From the NCBI RefSeq assembly GCF_947172395.1, contig NC_069109.1:1706897-1770896 (forward strand): a stretch of 64,000 bases of DNA, in the 5' to 3' direction. Numbering within the stretch: position 1 is the stretch's first letter; the number at the start of each line of letters is the position of its first letter. Under the pieces are notes generated by a model. It was not told the origin of the DNA and made no database searches. It saw only the letters and a list, made by a program, of their open reading frames with translations. Below, one piece after another: positions 1 through 28,008 of this stretch. The stretch comes from Bicyclus anynana (taxonomy: Eukaryota > Arthropoda > Insecta > Lepidoptera > Nymphalidae). A program made the translations under genes and the position numbers.

Positions 1-236
1 CATCCAACGCTAGACGACATTTGTTGGTAAGTTCATATACAGGGTGCTCGGGAGTACGAGTGTTAGCGATTCGTTGGCAAGATCAACCTGGTGCAGCACA
101 TGCAGCTGCACAGTGAGGCTCGACACCGGTGCACCGTCTGCGAGAGGACATTCACACACCCATCCAACGCTAGACGACATTTGTTGGTAAGTTCATATAC
201 AGGGTGCTCGGGAGTACGAGTGTTAGCGATTCGTTG
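1..236 (+). repeat. Tandem duplication of gene A exon end plus donor
   Basis: Bases 1-76 recur at 161-236: the last 26 coding bases of the exon, its GTAAGT donor, a 40-bp intron-like stretch (containing CAGGGTGCTCGGGAGTAC) and the start of the exon (CGATTCGTTGG). Only the copy at 67-186 reads as a complete finger-coding exon. The rest of the left copy is outside the window, so it may be a second full exon. Confidence 0.8.
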
Positions 237-1226
237 GGAACGAACGAACGTAATATATATTTTTTTTTTTTAAAGAATATTTGCCATATCTTTTATAATA
301 TGACCAATATTCCCATTCCCATGGGACCTTGGAGCAAAACATAGGATACTTTTTGATCCTAAAATAAAAATAGAAGGGGGTGAAATAGGGGTTGAAAGTT
401 TGTATGGAAAGTTCTTTCATTTTTTAGAGTTACTCTTTTAATTGTTCATCCTACTAATATTATAAACGCGAAAGTTTGTGTGCATGTTTGTTACTCTGAA
501 ACGCCGAAACTACTAAACCGATTTAGTTGAAATTTGGAATGGAAATAGATATTACTCAGGTTTAATACATAAGTAATTTTTTATCCCGGAAAAGTCCATG
601 GTCCCCGAGGGATTTGTGAAAAACTAAATTTCACGTGGACGAAGTCGCGGGCGTCTGCTAGTACATAAATATATATTGTATTAAAGAAAAAACTGTGCAT
701 CTGTGCGGTCCGTTTTGTAGCCTATTATTCGGATCACTTTTTTCCGGTGATTTTGTAGGGACGTAACCGATCTATAGTATAAAATTATCATTGTTTAAGA
801 CCATTTCAAAAGTGTCAAATCAAATCAAATCATTTTTTTGCTAGAATGTGGTACATGTCTTAAAATTATTGAGTCACCTATACATTCAACTGATTACAGT
901 ATGCAAGATTTTTACAATTAAAATGTTAATTTCAATAATTTATCCTAATAACATAATTATATTTGATGTGAAAATTTACAATAAAAATTTCAACCTAAAT
1001 TTAACATATATTTATTACAATTTTTACTATCAATTTTTATTATAACCTCTCTACTCAACTAGCCTATCCTTTTCCACAGACCCACTCGGCAGATACGAGA
1101 CCGTACCATAAATGCAATGTTTGTGATAAAAGCTTCACGACTGTTAGAGGGAGGAACCAGCATGTTCTGCATGTTCATAGCAACGTACCGCGACCGAAGA
1201 GAGTCCGCGCCCCGAGACCTTCATAG
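1..1226 (+). CDS. Gene A (partial): C2H2 zinc-finger protein, last two exons
   Basis: Exons 67-186 and 1080-1226 (stop TAG 1224-1226), both phase 0; the 5' part lies outside the window. Exon 67-186 follows an acceptor TTAG and encodes the helix half of one finger (KINLVQHMQLH) and a second finger with C-x2-C (CTVCERTF), ending HLL at a GTAAGT donor. Exon 1080-1226 starts TH, so the junction rebuilds the zinc-binding H-LLT-H. It then encodes finger CNVCDKSF...QHVLHVH and a basic Pro/Arg tail PRPKRVRAPRPS. The same junction (H-x3-H split as HMW/TH or HIM/SH) occurs in genes B and E, so A is a third paralogue. Expected role: nuclear DNA-binding regulator (family knowledge). Whether it carries a ZAD cannot be seen here. 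Confidence 0.8.
448..662 (+). mobile_element. Helitron-like non-autonomous repeat, lepidopteran type
   Basis: Starts near CTACTAATATTATAAACGCG and ends GCGGGCGTCTGCTAGT. The interior has the recurring stretch 'cgaaactactaaaccgatttag...'. Related copies occur about a dozen times in this window in both orientations. It lies in the last intron of gene A. Confidence 0.6.
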
Positions 1227-2490
1227 TATCATGACATATGTCAGACACGACATAGACACTAGCGAAGAGTCGTAGGATTCAAGCTCTAGGCACAATTCCC
1301 TTAATGATTCCCAGACACATGTCAAACACGGCATGGACACAAGTGACTCACAAGAGTCACAAGATCTCTTAATGTATTAGTAATATTGAGAGACTAAATT
1401 ATCACTATATTTAAATAAATTAGTCCTCATAATAATTGCCTACGGACTACGGTTCAGACAGTTAAACATAGGAGGAAAAACAAACATCCGACGCGGCCGA
1501 AGAGAGTCTGCGCCCCGAGACCTTCTTAGTACCATGACATATGTCAGACACGACATGGACACTAGCGAAGAGTCGTAGGATTCAAGCTTGGCACATGTCC
1601 CTTAATGATTCCCAGACACATGACAAACACGGCATGGACACAAGTGACTCATAAGAGTCGCAAGATCTCTTACTGAATTAGTAATATACACTAAAGAATC
1701 AATTTTTTATTTTTTTTATTTAATTAACAAGTCCATAAATTAGTTCTCATAATAATTGCCTACGGACTACGGTTCAGACAGTTAAACATAGGAGGAAAAA
1801 CAAGCATCCGACGCGACCGAAGAGAGTCTGCGCCGCGAGACCTTCTTAGGACCATGACATATGTCAGACACGACATGGACACTAGCGAAGAGTCGTAGGA
1901 TTCAAGCTTGGCACATGTCCCTTAATGATTCCCAGACACATGACAAACACGGCATGGACACAAGTGACTCATAAGAGTCGCAAGATCTCTTACTGAATTA
2001 GTAATATACACTAAAGAATCAATTTTTTATTTTTTTTATTTAATTAACAAGTCCATAAATTAGTTCTCATAATAATTGCCTACGGACTACGGTGCAGACA
2101 GTTAAACATAGGAGGAAAAACAAGCATCCGACGCGACCGAAGAGAGTCTGCGCCGCGAGACCTTCTTAGGACCATGACATATGTCAGACACGACATGGAC
2201 ACTAGCGAAGAGTCGTAGGATTCAAGCTTAGCACATGTCCCTTAATGATTCCCAGACACATGACAAACACGGCATGGACACAATAATTGACTCGCAAGAG
2301 TCGCAAGATCTCTTACTGAATTAGTAATATTGAGGCACTAAAAGACTTTTATTTTTTTAATTTAATTAACAAGTCCATAAATTAGTCTTCATAATAATTG
2401 TCTACGGACTATGGTTCAGACAGGTAAACATAGGAGGGAAAACGATTGAAGAGGGTCCGCGCTCCGAGACCTGCTCCTTAGGACCATGAC
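1186..2490 (+). repeat. About 5-copy tandem array (303-320 bp) carrying the C-terminal tail of gene A
   Basis: The motif CCGAAGAGAGTC recurs at 1194, 1497, 1817 and 2137, with a diverged copy near 2444, giving periods of 303, 320, 320 and about 307. The first copy is the genuine coding end of gene A including its stop. Later copies repeat about 35 coding bases (RPKRV-A-PRPS then TAG) followed by the same 3' flank (cacatgtc..., GGACTACGGTTCAGACAG). Units 3 and 4 are nearly identical. This is a 3'-UTR or downstream minisatellite that includes a coding fragment. Confidence 0.85.
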
Positions 2491-2599
2491 ATATGTCAGA
2501 CATGGCATGTATCTTAATATGTATTAAGATTAAAAAATAATTTTGGTCATATTTAAAAAAATACGAAGCTGAAAGCCTAGACATACATTAGACACAATT

Positions 2600-3190
2600 T
2601 TAACACGAGTGGCTCACAAGAGTCACAAACACAGAAGGATATATATTTTTTTAATTTACTTAGTTAAGGACACAGATTAAAGAATAATAGGCATAGAGCC
2701 CATGGAACACAGCCGTTCCAAATACTAAATCCAAAAACGAATACCTTATCGAGTCAGTACGATACGAACCGTCGCATCAGTAACTTTTAATATTATTCAA
2801 GAAAAATGGCGTCTTATGTTTTTAAATATTTTAACAACTGTTAACAAAAACTAAAGAAATAAGTTGGAGTATTTTTTTATCCGTTGATTATTATATTAAT
2901 TTTGTTAAATTTTGAAATACAAATTATGAAAAAAACTTTGTATATGCGAATGTCAAGGAGACGCGTGACGTTTGTTTTTTTGTATAAAGATTTCACCGGC
3001 TTGTTGTAAAGACTCATTCTGGATCATTCTGTATTCTGTGATTAAGGAAAAAAGATCCCAAAAATATATTTGAATGTTTTATGAAATACACTTGTGTTTT
3101 AATATCCCTTATCATTTAACCACTTCTACTATTACTTTAAATACTTAGTTATTTACATAGTACTAAAACACATACAAGTTTTTTAAAAAA
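2600..3190. other. Non-coding; includes a segment repeated at 63545-63850
   Basis: No ORF or exon-like signal. Bases about 2680-3050 share interrupted blocks with 63545-63850, including CACAGATTAAAGAA, CATTCCAAATAC-like and GTCAAGGAGACGCGTGAC. The segment is probably a dispersed repeat of unknown class. Confidence 0.5.
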
Positions 3191-3213
3191 AAATGTCTAT
3201 CTTTTTGTCCGGG

Positions 3214-3556
3214 CTAATATTTGGAACAGATTATATAGGACTTGAAAATGAGGAGATCCGCAGAAGAACCAAAGTCACCGACATAGCTCAACGTGTTGCG
3301 AAGCTGAAGTGGCAATGGGAGGCACATAGTTCGAAGAGCCGATGGACGTTGGGGTCCCCAGGTGCTGGAATGGCGACCCCGCACTACAAAGCGTAGTGTT
3401 GGTCGACCCCCCACCAGGTGGACTGACGACATCAAGCGAGTCGCAGGGATTCGCTGGATGCAGGCGGCTCAGTATCGTGATGTTTGGAAGTCCCTACAAA
3501 AGGCCTATGTCCTGCAGTGGACGTCCATCGGCTGATGTTATGATGATGATGATTTA
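3214..3556 (+). mobile_element. RTE-like LINE 3' end (RT C-terminus fragment)
   Basis: With frame changes it encodes the C-terminal tail typical of lepidopteran RTE-type endonuclease/reverse transcriptases: RRRTKVTDIAQRVAKLKW, then VGRPPTRWTDDIKRVAG, then LQWTSIG and a stop, followed by (ATG)n at the 3' end. It is 5' truncated and frameshifted. A second copy is at 57990-58215. Confidence 0.75.
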
Positions 3557-3559
3557 GCA

Positions 3560-4375
3560 ACATAAAAGCTATTTCTTATTCCGGAGAAATCCGTGATATT
3601 CAAGTGGAATGGTGTAAGACGAAGGTACGTTAAAATAATCGTGATTTCGATACCGAGTAACAATTTTTTTCTCTCAAATTCTCAAAAAATTCTTAGTTTT
3701 GTTTTACTGGATTGGTTTTTTAAACTATTTTAAGCATAGATTTACGAGTCGCTACGAGTAATTTTAAATGTTACATCAATGAAAAAATAATCAAAAAATC
3801 TCCTTTTTAAATTGCCGCTTATTTAGTTCAAAAATATTTCGTTTGCGGAACTAGTAGCGCTACAATGTCCAACGTTTTCTTAGACCATTAATAACGTTTT
3901 CTTGCAAAGATTACAGTGTATTTCTTCATCAACCTTCACTTCTTGAAATATATTAATCTTTGACACGGCGTTATTATAAAAAAATATAGGTTGTCAAATA
4001 TCTAATAATCTGTGATACGACCACAGAACAGAACACTAATTAATGATACGACACGTCAAAAAAAAAACGTATTATTAGAACTGTTTGTTTGGTTTTGTAA
4101 AATAAAAATAAGAATCCCTTTAATAATTCAGTGCTATTTGTTGTCATTACTTGTATAAACTTTAAATATTTCATTTGTACGATAAATTTAATTAACGGTG
4201 TCATTCCTGCGTACGGTGGTTATATTGTAACTATTCTAAGTAATGTTCGTGATTTTCTTTAATTATAATACTTTTACACTTAAAGGAAACAAACTTAGAA
4301 CATTGTCATGAAGCTTTAATGCTAGCATAATATAGAATACCCAATGATTCTGTGTTATGTTCTACTTTCATCATT
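3560..4375. other. AT-rich intergenic upstream of gene B
   Basis: No convincing ORF, repeat unit or RNA gene seen. By position it would hold the promoter and 5' UTR of gene B, but no core element could be fixed. Confidence 0.4.
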
Positions 4376-22148
<17,773 letters not shown>

Positions 22149-22152
<4 letters not shown>

Positions 22153-22525
22153 CGGACGCCCGCGTGGAATTCAGTTTTTCACAAATCCCTCGGTAACCAT
22201 GGATTTTTCCGGGATAAAAAGTAGCCTATGTGTTAATCCAGGCTATAATATATCTCAATACCAAATTTCAGCTAATTCGGTTCAGTAGTCGAGGCGTGAA
22301 AGAGTAACAAACATTCATATCATCAAAATCATCAGTTTTCGCAAATCTCGGGAAACAATGGATTTTTTTCGGAATAAAAAGTAGCGGAATAAAATGTGTT
22401 AATCCAGAGTGAAATCTATTTCCATTCCAAATTTCAGCCAAATCGCTTCAGTAGTAGCGGCGTTATAGAGTAACAAACATCCAAACATACATACAAGCTT
22501 TCGCGTTTATAATATTAGTAGGATG
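22149..22525 (-). mobile_element. Helitron-like repeat, reverse orientation
   Basis: Starts CTAGCGGACGCCCGCG and ends CGCGTTTATAATATTAGTAGG, containing two related internal segments (AATCCAGGCT.. and AATCCAGAGT..). It supplies the stop codon of the unspliced gene B reading frame. Confidence 0.65.
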
Positions 22526-22544
22526 TTTTAGCAGACGTATAAGA

Positions 22545-22745
22545 AAACTAATGTCAAACAAAGGTTATTCACAACATTAGTCAGCACAACTTAATTAACA
22601 AATCAAACTGTAACCAAAATAAGACCCTAGAATGGCAGAGAATGACCTTGAGTGGAGTCACGCACTTGTGAACGTTGTGTATAGGGTTAAAAACGTCTTT
22701 GACAGTTAACTAACACTCCCCATTTCAACTCAAACACACTTCTGA
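22545..22745 (+). repeat. Third copy of the dispersed repeat seen at 14965-15830
   Basis: AAGAAAACTAATGTCAAACA ... GGCAGAGAATGACCTTGAG then AGTCACGCACTTGTGAACG. Unclassified. Confidence 0.6.
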
Positions 22746-22994
22746 GTGTGCTAAAATATGTGTAATATAAAGTATAATCTATGTTACTCGCTGATAATGC
22801 AACTTTACGTTGGTGAAAGAACTATTCATTTCGGTTGAGCAGTTTAGCCAAGAAAGCCTACACACTCATGTATTTAACTCACATAAAAGAAATATGTGGC
22901 AATCCATTGCAAAATTTTTTTTTTTTTTTATAGTTCACTTTTGCCCCATATAATCCAATTCAATTTGATAGCTAATGATCCTTACTATCACCCC

Positions 22995-23120
22995 TTAACA
23001 CTGCGGCACTGATATTTCTGTTCTTTCTTCTAGTGCAGTACGAGGTCCATCGACCTCGTAACTCTCGAAGACACTAGACGTACGAGGTCAATTGACCTCG
23101 TACCGTAGCTAACGTGTTAA
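22995..23120. mobile_element. TTAA-ended element with AGGTCA palindromes, locus 1
   Basis: Bounded TTAACACTGCGG ... AACGTGTTAA, 126 bp. Contains a perfect 22-bp palindrome at 23081-23102 centred on AGGTCAATTGACCT and a near copy at 23039-23060. Ends and size suggest a TTAA-targeting MITE. Confidence 0.6.
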
Positions 23121-23220
23121 ATGGATCGCTATACGTTTCCAGTGATCCTGTATATTTCTGTTTCGCTTGTTTTATAATTATTGTGGTCTACAAAGAGTAA
23201 AAATAAAAATATGTTTGCAG

Positions 23221-23700
23221 GCTGATCGAGGTGACGCGGTGCCGGGGTTTGAAGATGTCATATGAGTACCGGCAGTGCAGATGTCATATGAGTACCGGCA
23301 GTGCAGATGTCATATGAGTACCGGCAGTGCAGATGTCATACGAGTACCGGCAGTGCAGTATAGTCGGATGCATCTATCGGCTGTGTCGCTTGGTGCAGTC
23401 ACACAAGTCGTGTCATATGAGTACCGGCAGTGCAGTATAGTCGGATGCATCTATCAGCTGTGTCGCTTCGTACAGTTACACAAGTCGTGTCATATGAGCA
23501 CTGGAAGTGCAGTATAGTCGGAAGCATCTTTATCAGCGGGCAGGAGACGCGGGTGGTGCCCCGCCACCGCGCCCATGTGTTACCGCTGATACCTAAAATT
23601 TTGTATTGCGCAGCTACATGCACTATGTTCAGAAATGTCATAAAGATGCATGCTGTTATGCCTTTGATTGAATAATATGATATTATATAAAATAAACAAT
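23221..23700 (+). repeat. Candidate 3' exon of gene B with 26-bp and 77-bp tandem repeats
   Basis: Acceptor TGTTTGCAG before 23221. If joined to 22116 the frame continues RLIEVTRCRGLKMSYEYRQ and ends in the repeats. 26-bp units (ATGTCATATGAGTACCGGCA...) start at 23255, 23281, 23307 and 23333; larger 77-bp units follow at 23411 and 23488. A polyadenylation-like AATAAA lies near 23690. Confidence 0.5.
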
Positions 23701-23844
23701 TACTAAAATAAATAGTTTCATTTTATTGTAACCCATGAAGGTTAATATCCGTAATTTAGATGTTTGTCAAAAAATCTGTTTTTAAATCAGCTAGCCTATT
23801 CACTATTTTGGTCTTTATTATCAATCTATTAAAATAAAATTATC

Positions 23845-24177
23845 TATCTATACTTATAATAAATCTGTAGAGAGGTCAATTCTTACATGAAATATATTTC
23901 CAAATTAACTATCAGGGGGTGATTAGTGATCGATACTGATGCCAAAAATGTAATCAGTAAATTTTTTGTCTGTCTGTATGTTCGTTATAGAAACAAAAAC
24001 TACTCGACGGATTTTAACGAAACTTGATACAATTATTCTTCATAATCCTGGGCAGCTTATAGTATACATTTCATCACGCTACGATCAATAGGAGCCTCCA
24101 TTTTTACTGCGATACTACTGTAAGGGCTGGATTAAAGAGGTCTAGGGGTGGCCGAAGTCGCGGGCGACCGCTAGTAT
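23845..24177 (+). mobile_element. Helitron-like repeat
   Basis: Begins ATCTATACTTATAATAAATC and ends CGCGGGCGACCGCTAGT; shares AACTATCAGGGGGTGATTAG with 38111-38413 (inverted) and 46038-46340. Confidence 0.65.
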
Positions 24178-24202
24178 CAAATAAAATAGGAGCGAAAGAG
24201 GT

Positions 24203-24560
24203 GATTGTAATCGATTGTCAAGGAATTCCTTAAACCTACGTCCATTGGTCACAAGTCCGGGACTCTGCTCGTAGTTTCTCTCTACCACGCGATGGACCCG
24301 GCACTAGCACGGTGAATCCATGGATTGCTAAGATATTCGTGTAATTCTCTTAAAGACTTTAAGTCTCCTTAATTTATTTTTTCTGAAATTATAACATCGG
24401 GAAACCTTGCATACCTGATACATTTTCTTAATTCTCTACTTATGTAAAGTGTGCCAATCCACATAGCCAGCGCGGTGGACTATCAGCCTGAGCCGTCCCA
24501 TTCTGAGAGGAGACTCGTGCTCAACATTGAACCGAATATGAGTTGTTAATGACTATAAGA
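24203..24560 (+). repeat. Second copy of the composite repeat seen at 13352-13710
   Basis: Colinear with that locus, ending in the SINE-2 body (GAGACTCGTGCTCAACATTG). Confidence 0.6.
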
Positions 24561-25973
24561 GAAGTAAAGAGGAGGGCAGCCCTCATGAAGGTTCAGCGGC
24601 TAGCAAATGCAACTCTTCGTGTATGCAGTGAGATTATGTGCATTTTTTAACCGACTTCAAAAAGGAGGAGGTTCTCATGAATAGTCGACACATTAGCTCT
24701 CCTTGACCAGCACACGCAATAACACTACAATGACGTTCCGGCCGACCGAGTGTTCAGAGGTGGGGTTGATAGTGGGAACATGTAGTGCAGCGGGTGTGAA
24801 CGAGTTGGTAGTGTTGCCATTGCCAGGGTTCAGTAGTCAACAAGGAACACTTATAGTTTCGCCATGTCCGTCTGTCCGTCCGCAGTTTAGCTCAGACTAT
24901 TACTATTAGAAAGCTGTTATTTTGCATAATTATGTACCTACTATGTACACTATAAATGTAGACAAGTCGTAAAATAAAATCTAGAAGAGAGATTTTTTCA
25001 GGCTCCCCTACGTGTATAGTAGGGATGAATATTTTGTAATAAAGTGATAATCTCTTTAGCGGCGTTGTGCACTTTTTGGGGATGATTGTGTCAAACTCGT
25101 GTCAGGGTCACGTGACCCTGATCCGTATTCTTCTAAAATTCTGGTAAATCGGCCGCGCCGCTAATTTAACCGCAATGTATAAATATAAAATTGCTACCAA
25201 AATGATTGTTGTATCTACCGACTCGTAAATCTATGGTTATAACATACTACATGTAACAATGTAATAAATATTTTTTGTAATTGACTACCGGACATTGAAG
25301 TAAACAATGAAAATGCCTACATTTCTAATTTTCAAATTCAAAAAAATTTTGACTTTAGCGGCTGAAAGTGTACATAGAATATCGCGCGGACTAAGTCGTA
25401 AGCTTCTGCTAGTATTTAATAAAACAGTACAAAAATGGACTTACAATATCAGTGCCATAGGTCATAGAAAGCATCTTCACTTCCCAGTTGTAGTGATGGT
25501 CCATGAGTCCACCTATCACAAATACTCCACCATAAAACTTTACTTTTTGTCAACAGTTTTTAAAATATTTAAAAAGGGCGCCATTGTTGTTGAATAATAT
25601 TGAAAATTATTCAACAACAATATCGTAGTGATTCGAGATTGTATTCGTTTTTGAATTTTGTATTTGGAACGGCTACGACACCGTCGTGTTCCGAGCGCTC
25701 TGTCTGCCTATTATTCTTTAATCTGTGACTTATCCCATAAACAACCGTTTAGCCAGTAGATGGTGGGTACACTTGACTCTAACAAAAATTTGCTCTTTAG
25801 GCTTAATATTTTACAAACGGATCTCTAAATAGAAAAATGTTGTTAGAAGACCCCTCATTTTATTAAATTTAAAGACTATCCAACGATATCTCAAACTATG
25901 AAATAAACGACTTTAAAAATTCATCCCCACTTTACAGGTTCTGTATGTGTATTTTCATTTTTTATATTTTTTT
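24561..25973. other. Intergenic between B and C; no gene seen
   Basis: A copy of the AACCGACTTC...GGAGGAGGTTC repeat end lies near 24650. A 20-bp palindrome (25102-25121) has CACGTG at its centre. A hairpin with 16-bp arms lies at 25583-25621. The ORF 25307-25597 has no recognisable domain and is not called. Confidence 0.5.
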
Positions 25974-26290
25974 GACGGCCTCCGTGGTGCAGTGGTATGC
26001 GCGGTGGATTTACAAAACGAAGGTCCTAGGTTCGATCCCCGGCTGGGCAGATTGAGATTTTCTTAATTGGTTCAGGTCTGGCTTCGGCCGTGGCTAGTTA
26101 CCACCCTACCGGCAAAGACGTACCGCCAAGCGATTTAGCGTTCCGGTACGATGCCGTGTAGAAACCGAAAGGGGTGTGGATTTTCATCCTCCTCCTAACA
26201 AGTTAGCCCGCTTCCATCTAAGACTACATCATCACTTACCATCAGGTGAGATTGTAGTCAAGGGCTAACTTGTAAAGAATAAAAAAAGAA
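25974..26290 (+). mobile_element. SINE family 1, full length
   Basis: tRNA-like head with A box (GTGGTGCAGTGGTATGCG) and B box (GGTTCGATCCCC), unique body GGGGTGTGGATTTTCATC, and tail CTAACTTGTAAAGAATAAAA. Confidence 0.85.
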
Positions 26291-27037
26291 AATTTAAGAT
26301 TTATTTTACTACTTCGTTCCTACATACCTATTACCTTAGCTAACTTACAGATTTCTAGTAGAAATAGTCTCTGTGCTATGCCGTGGACGGATGGACGGAC
26401 AATCCTTTCGCATTACGGATCCTTGCGGATTACGGAACCCTAAAAGCAAAAAAAACTTCCATCTCATGTCCTCAACAATATGTCAACTGTCAATTCAATT
26501 GTCAAATGCATTTACACTTTGGTCAAATCCGGCTATCCGCAATCCCAAAGAGTAGAGTAAGTATATGCGCAATCCGCATAATCTGTGGTTGGTGAGATGC
26601 TAAAAAATAATTATTAATTATTCTGTGGTAATTATTTTTTAAAAAATAATTTAATTTAAAATAAAACATCTACTTTTATGGACTGTTAATGTTAAATAAA
26701 CCGTACAAATCACATAACAAAAAACAAAAAGTCGAAAATTGTCACCGAGTCTAAAAAAGTCAAAGGAGTCCTATTGTTGATGCACTTCGTGAAGTGCATG
26801 AAAGTGTTGCATGAATTCTGTGCAAAGAATTTATTATTAGTATTACTCTCTACGAGATTCTGAGGCTATACGAAGAGTTTCACTACTGGTGACAAATTTA
26901 TTAATATTAACTGCCCATATGTGCCCTCCGACTTCCGAGTCGTTTATGAGGTGTAGTAGAGCTGACTACAGTAAGCACTAAAAGCAGAGCAGTACCTATC
27001 AGTTGAGGACTATTGTATTCGTGACGACACACCAATA
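26291..27037. promoter_or_regulatory. Upstream region of gene C
   Basis: No coding signal. It should hold the promoter of gene C by position, but no TATA or initiator could be fixed. An inverted TTATTAATTATTCTGTGG-type AT-rich stretch lies near 26610. Confidence 0.35.
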
Positions 27038-28008
27038 ATGCGGTGCTGCGTGCCTTTCTGCGAAAATACTTCCGACAATATGTCAACATCTGAGAGAACG
27101 GGAATTACCTTTCATGCGTGAGTAGAATTATTTATCTCATGTATTTCAGTCACAGCCGCCAATCTCACAGACAACATTACAACTCTTTGTCAACCAGTCT
27201 TATTCTGACTATCAAAATCTACAAGCTACCGTAAAGATGACCTAGTGCTATAACTATGACCTACACACAAGGGCCAACATAATGACCAAGTGTGGAAAAG
27301 TTCCAGCAAAGAAGAAGAACTATGACCTTGTCTCACTGTGTACTGTGTGTCTGAGGTTTATTAGATCCTTTTACTATAATATCATATTGAAAGCCATGTG
27401 TGTCAAAGTTTTATTATAATTTTTTTATTACCTAAACCTAAAACAATTGAAGACAAGTATCAAATTCAAAAATTCATTTATTTCAAGTATTCAAGGCTTA
27501 GATTACATGCACTTTTAAAACATCAAGTTTGAGTAAAGACTACCTACAGTACGCAGGTTCCAGAAGAGCCAGTAATAAACTCAACAGTTGCTCTTTCAAT
27601 AAATCATACATTGTTATAGTTTATACTTACTTGTTAAAATTATTACAAGTTCTTTCACACTTACTTCCTGTGTGAAGGTGGAACATGTTCCAATAGCCTC
27701 CAAGCATCTTTGTCATAAAGGAATTCATCCATTGTGTAGCAACCTTGACTTAGTAAATGTTTTTAACATATTGCTTCAACTATACATAAACATATAGTTC
27801 ATAGGTATGGATACCATGAATGTTGATTTCCAGATTACCCAGTGAAGGCAATCTTCGTACTGCTTGGCTCAGAGCCCTCGGCACACAAGACCATCACCTG
27901 CCCGACCCTGCTGTGGTCTGCTCCCAGCACTTCCTAGATGATGACTTTTATACAACAGAGAGTTGTGTGCGGCAGATTCACTCTAATGCTGTTCCTTCAA
28001 TAGTGCAG
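27038..28008 (+). CDS. Gene C exons 1-2: THAP zinc-finger domain
   Basis: Starts ATG with CCVPFCENTSD, the C-x(2-4)-C half of a THAP C2CH module. The intron splits an Ala codon so the join reads FHALPSEG, like the F-H-x-x-P of THAP domains. Exon 2 has TAWLRALG and VVCSQHFLDDDF (C-x2-H), then NAVPSIVQ, matching the conserved AVP at the THAP end. The domain starts at residue 1, as is usual for THAP. Confidence 0.88.

Noticed and set aside
25974..26060. tRNA genes at the SINE heads (also 50832, 59490 and others)
   Set aside because: A and B boxes are present but there is no complete cloverleaf; each is followed by the same SINE body and tail.
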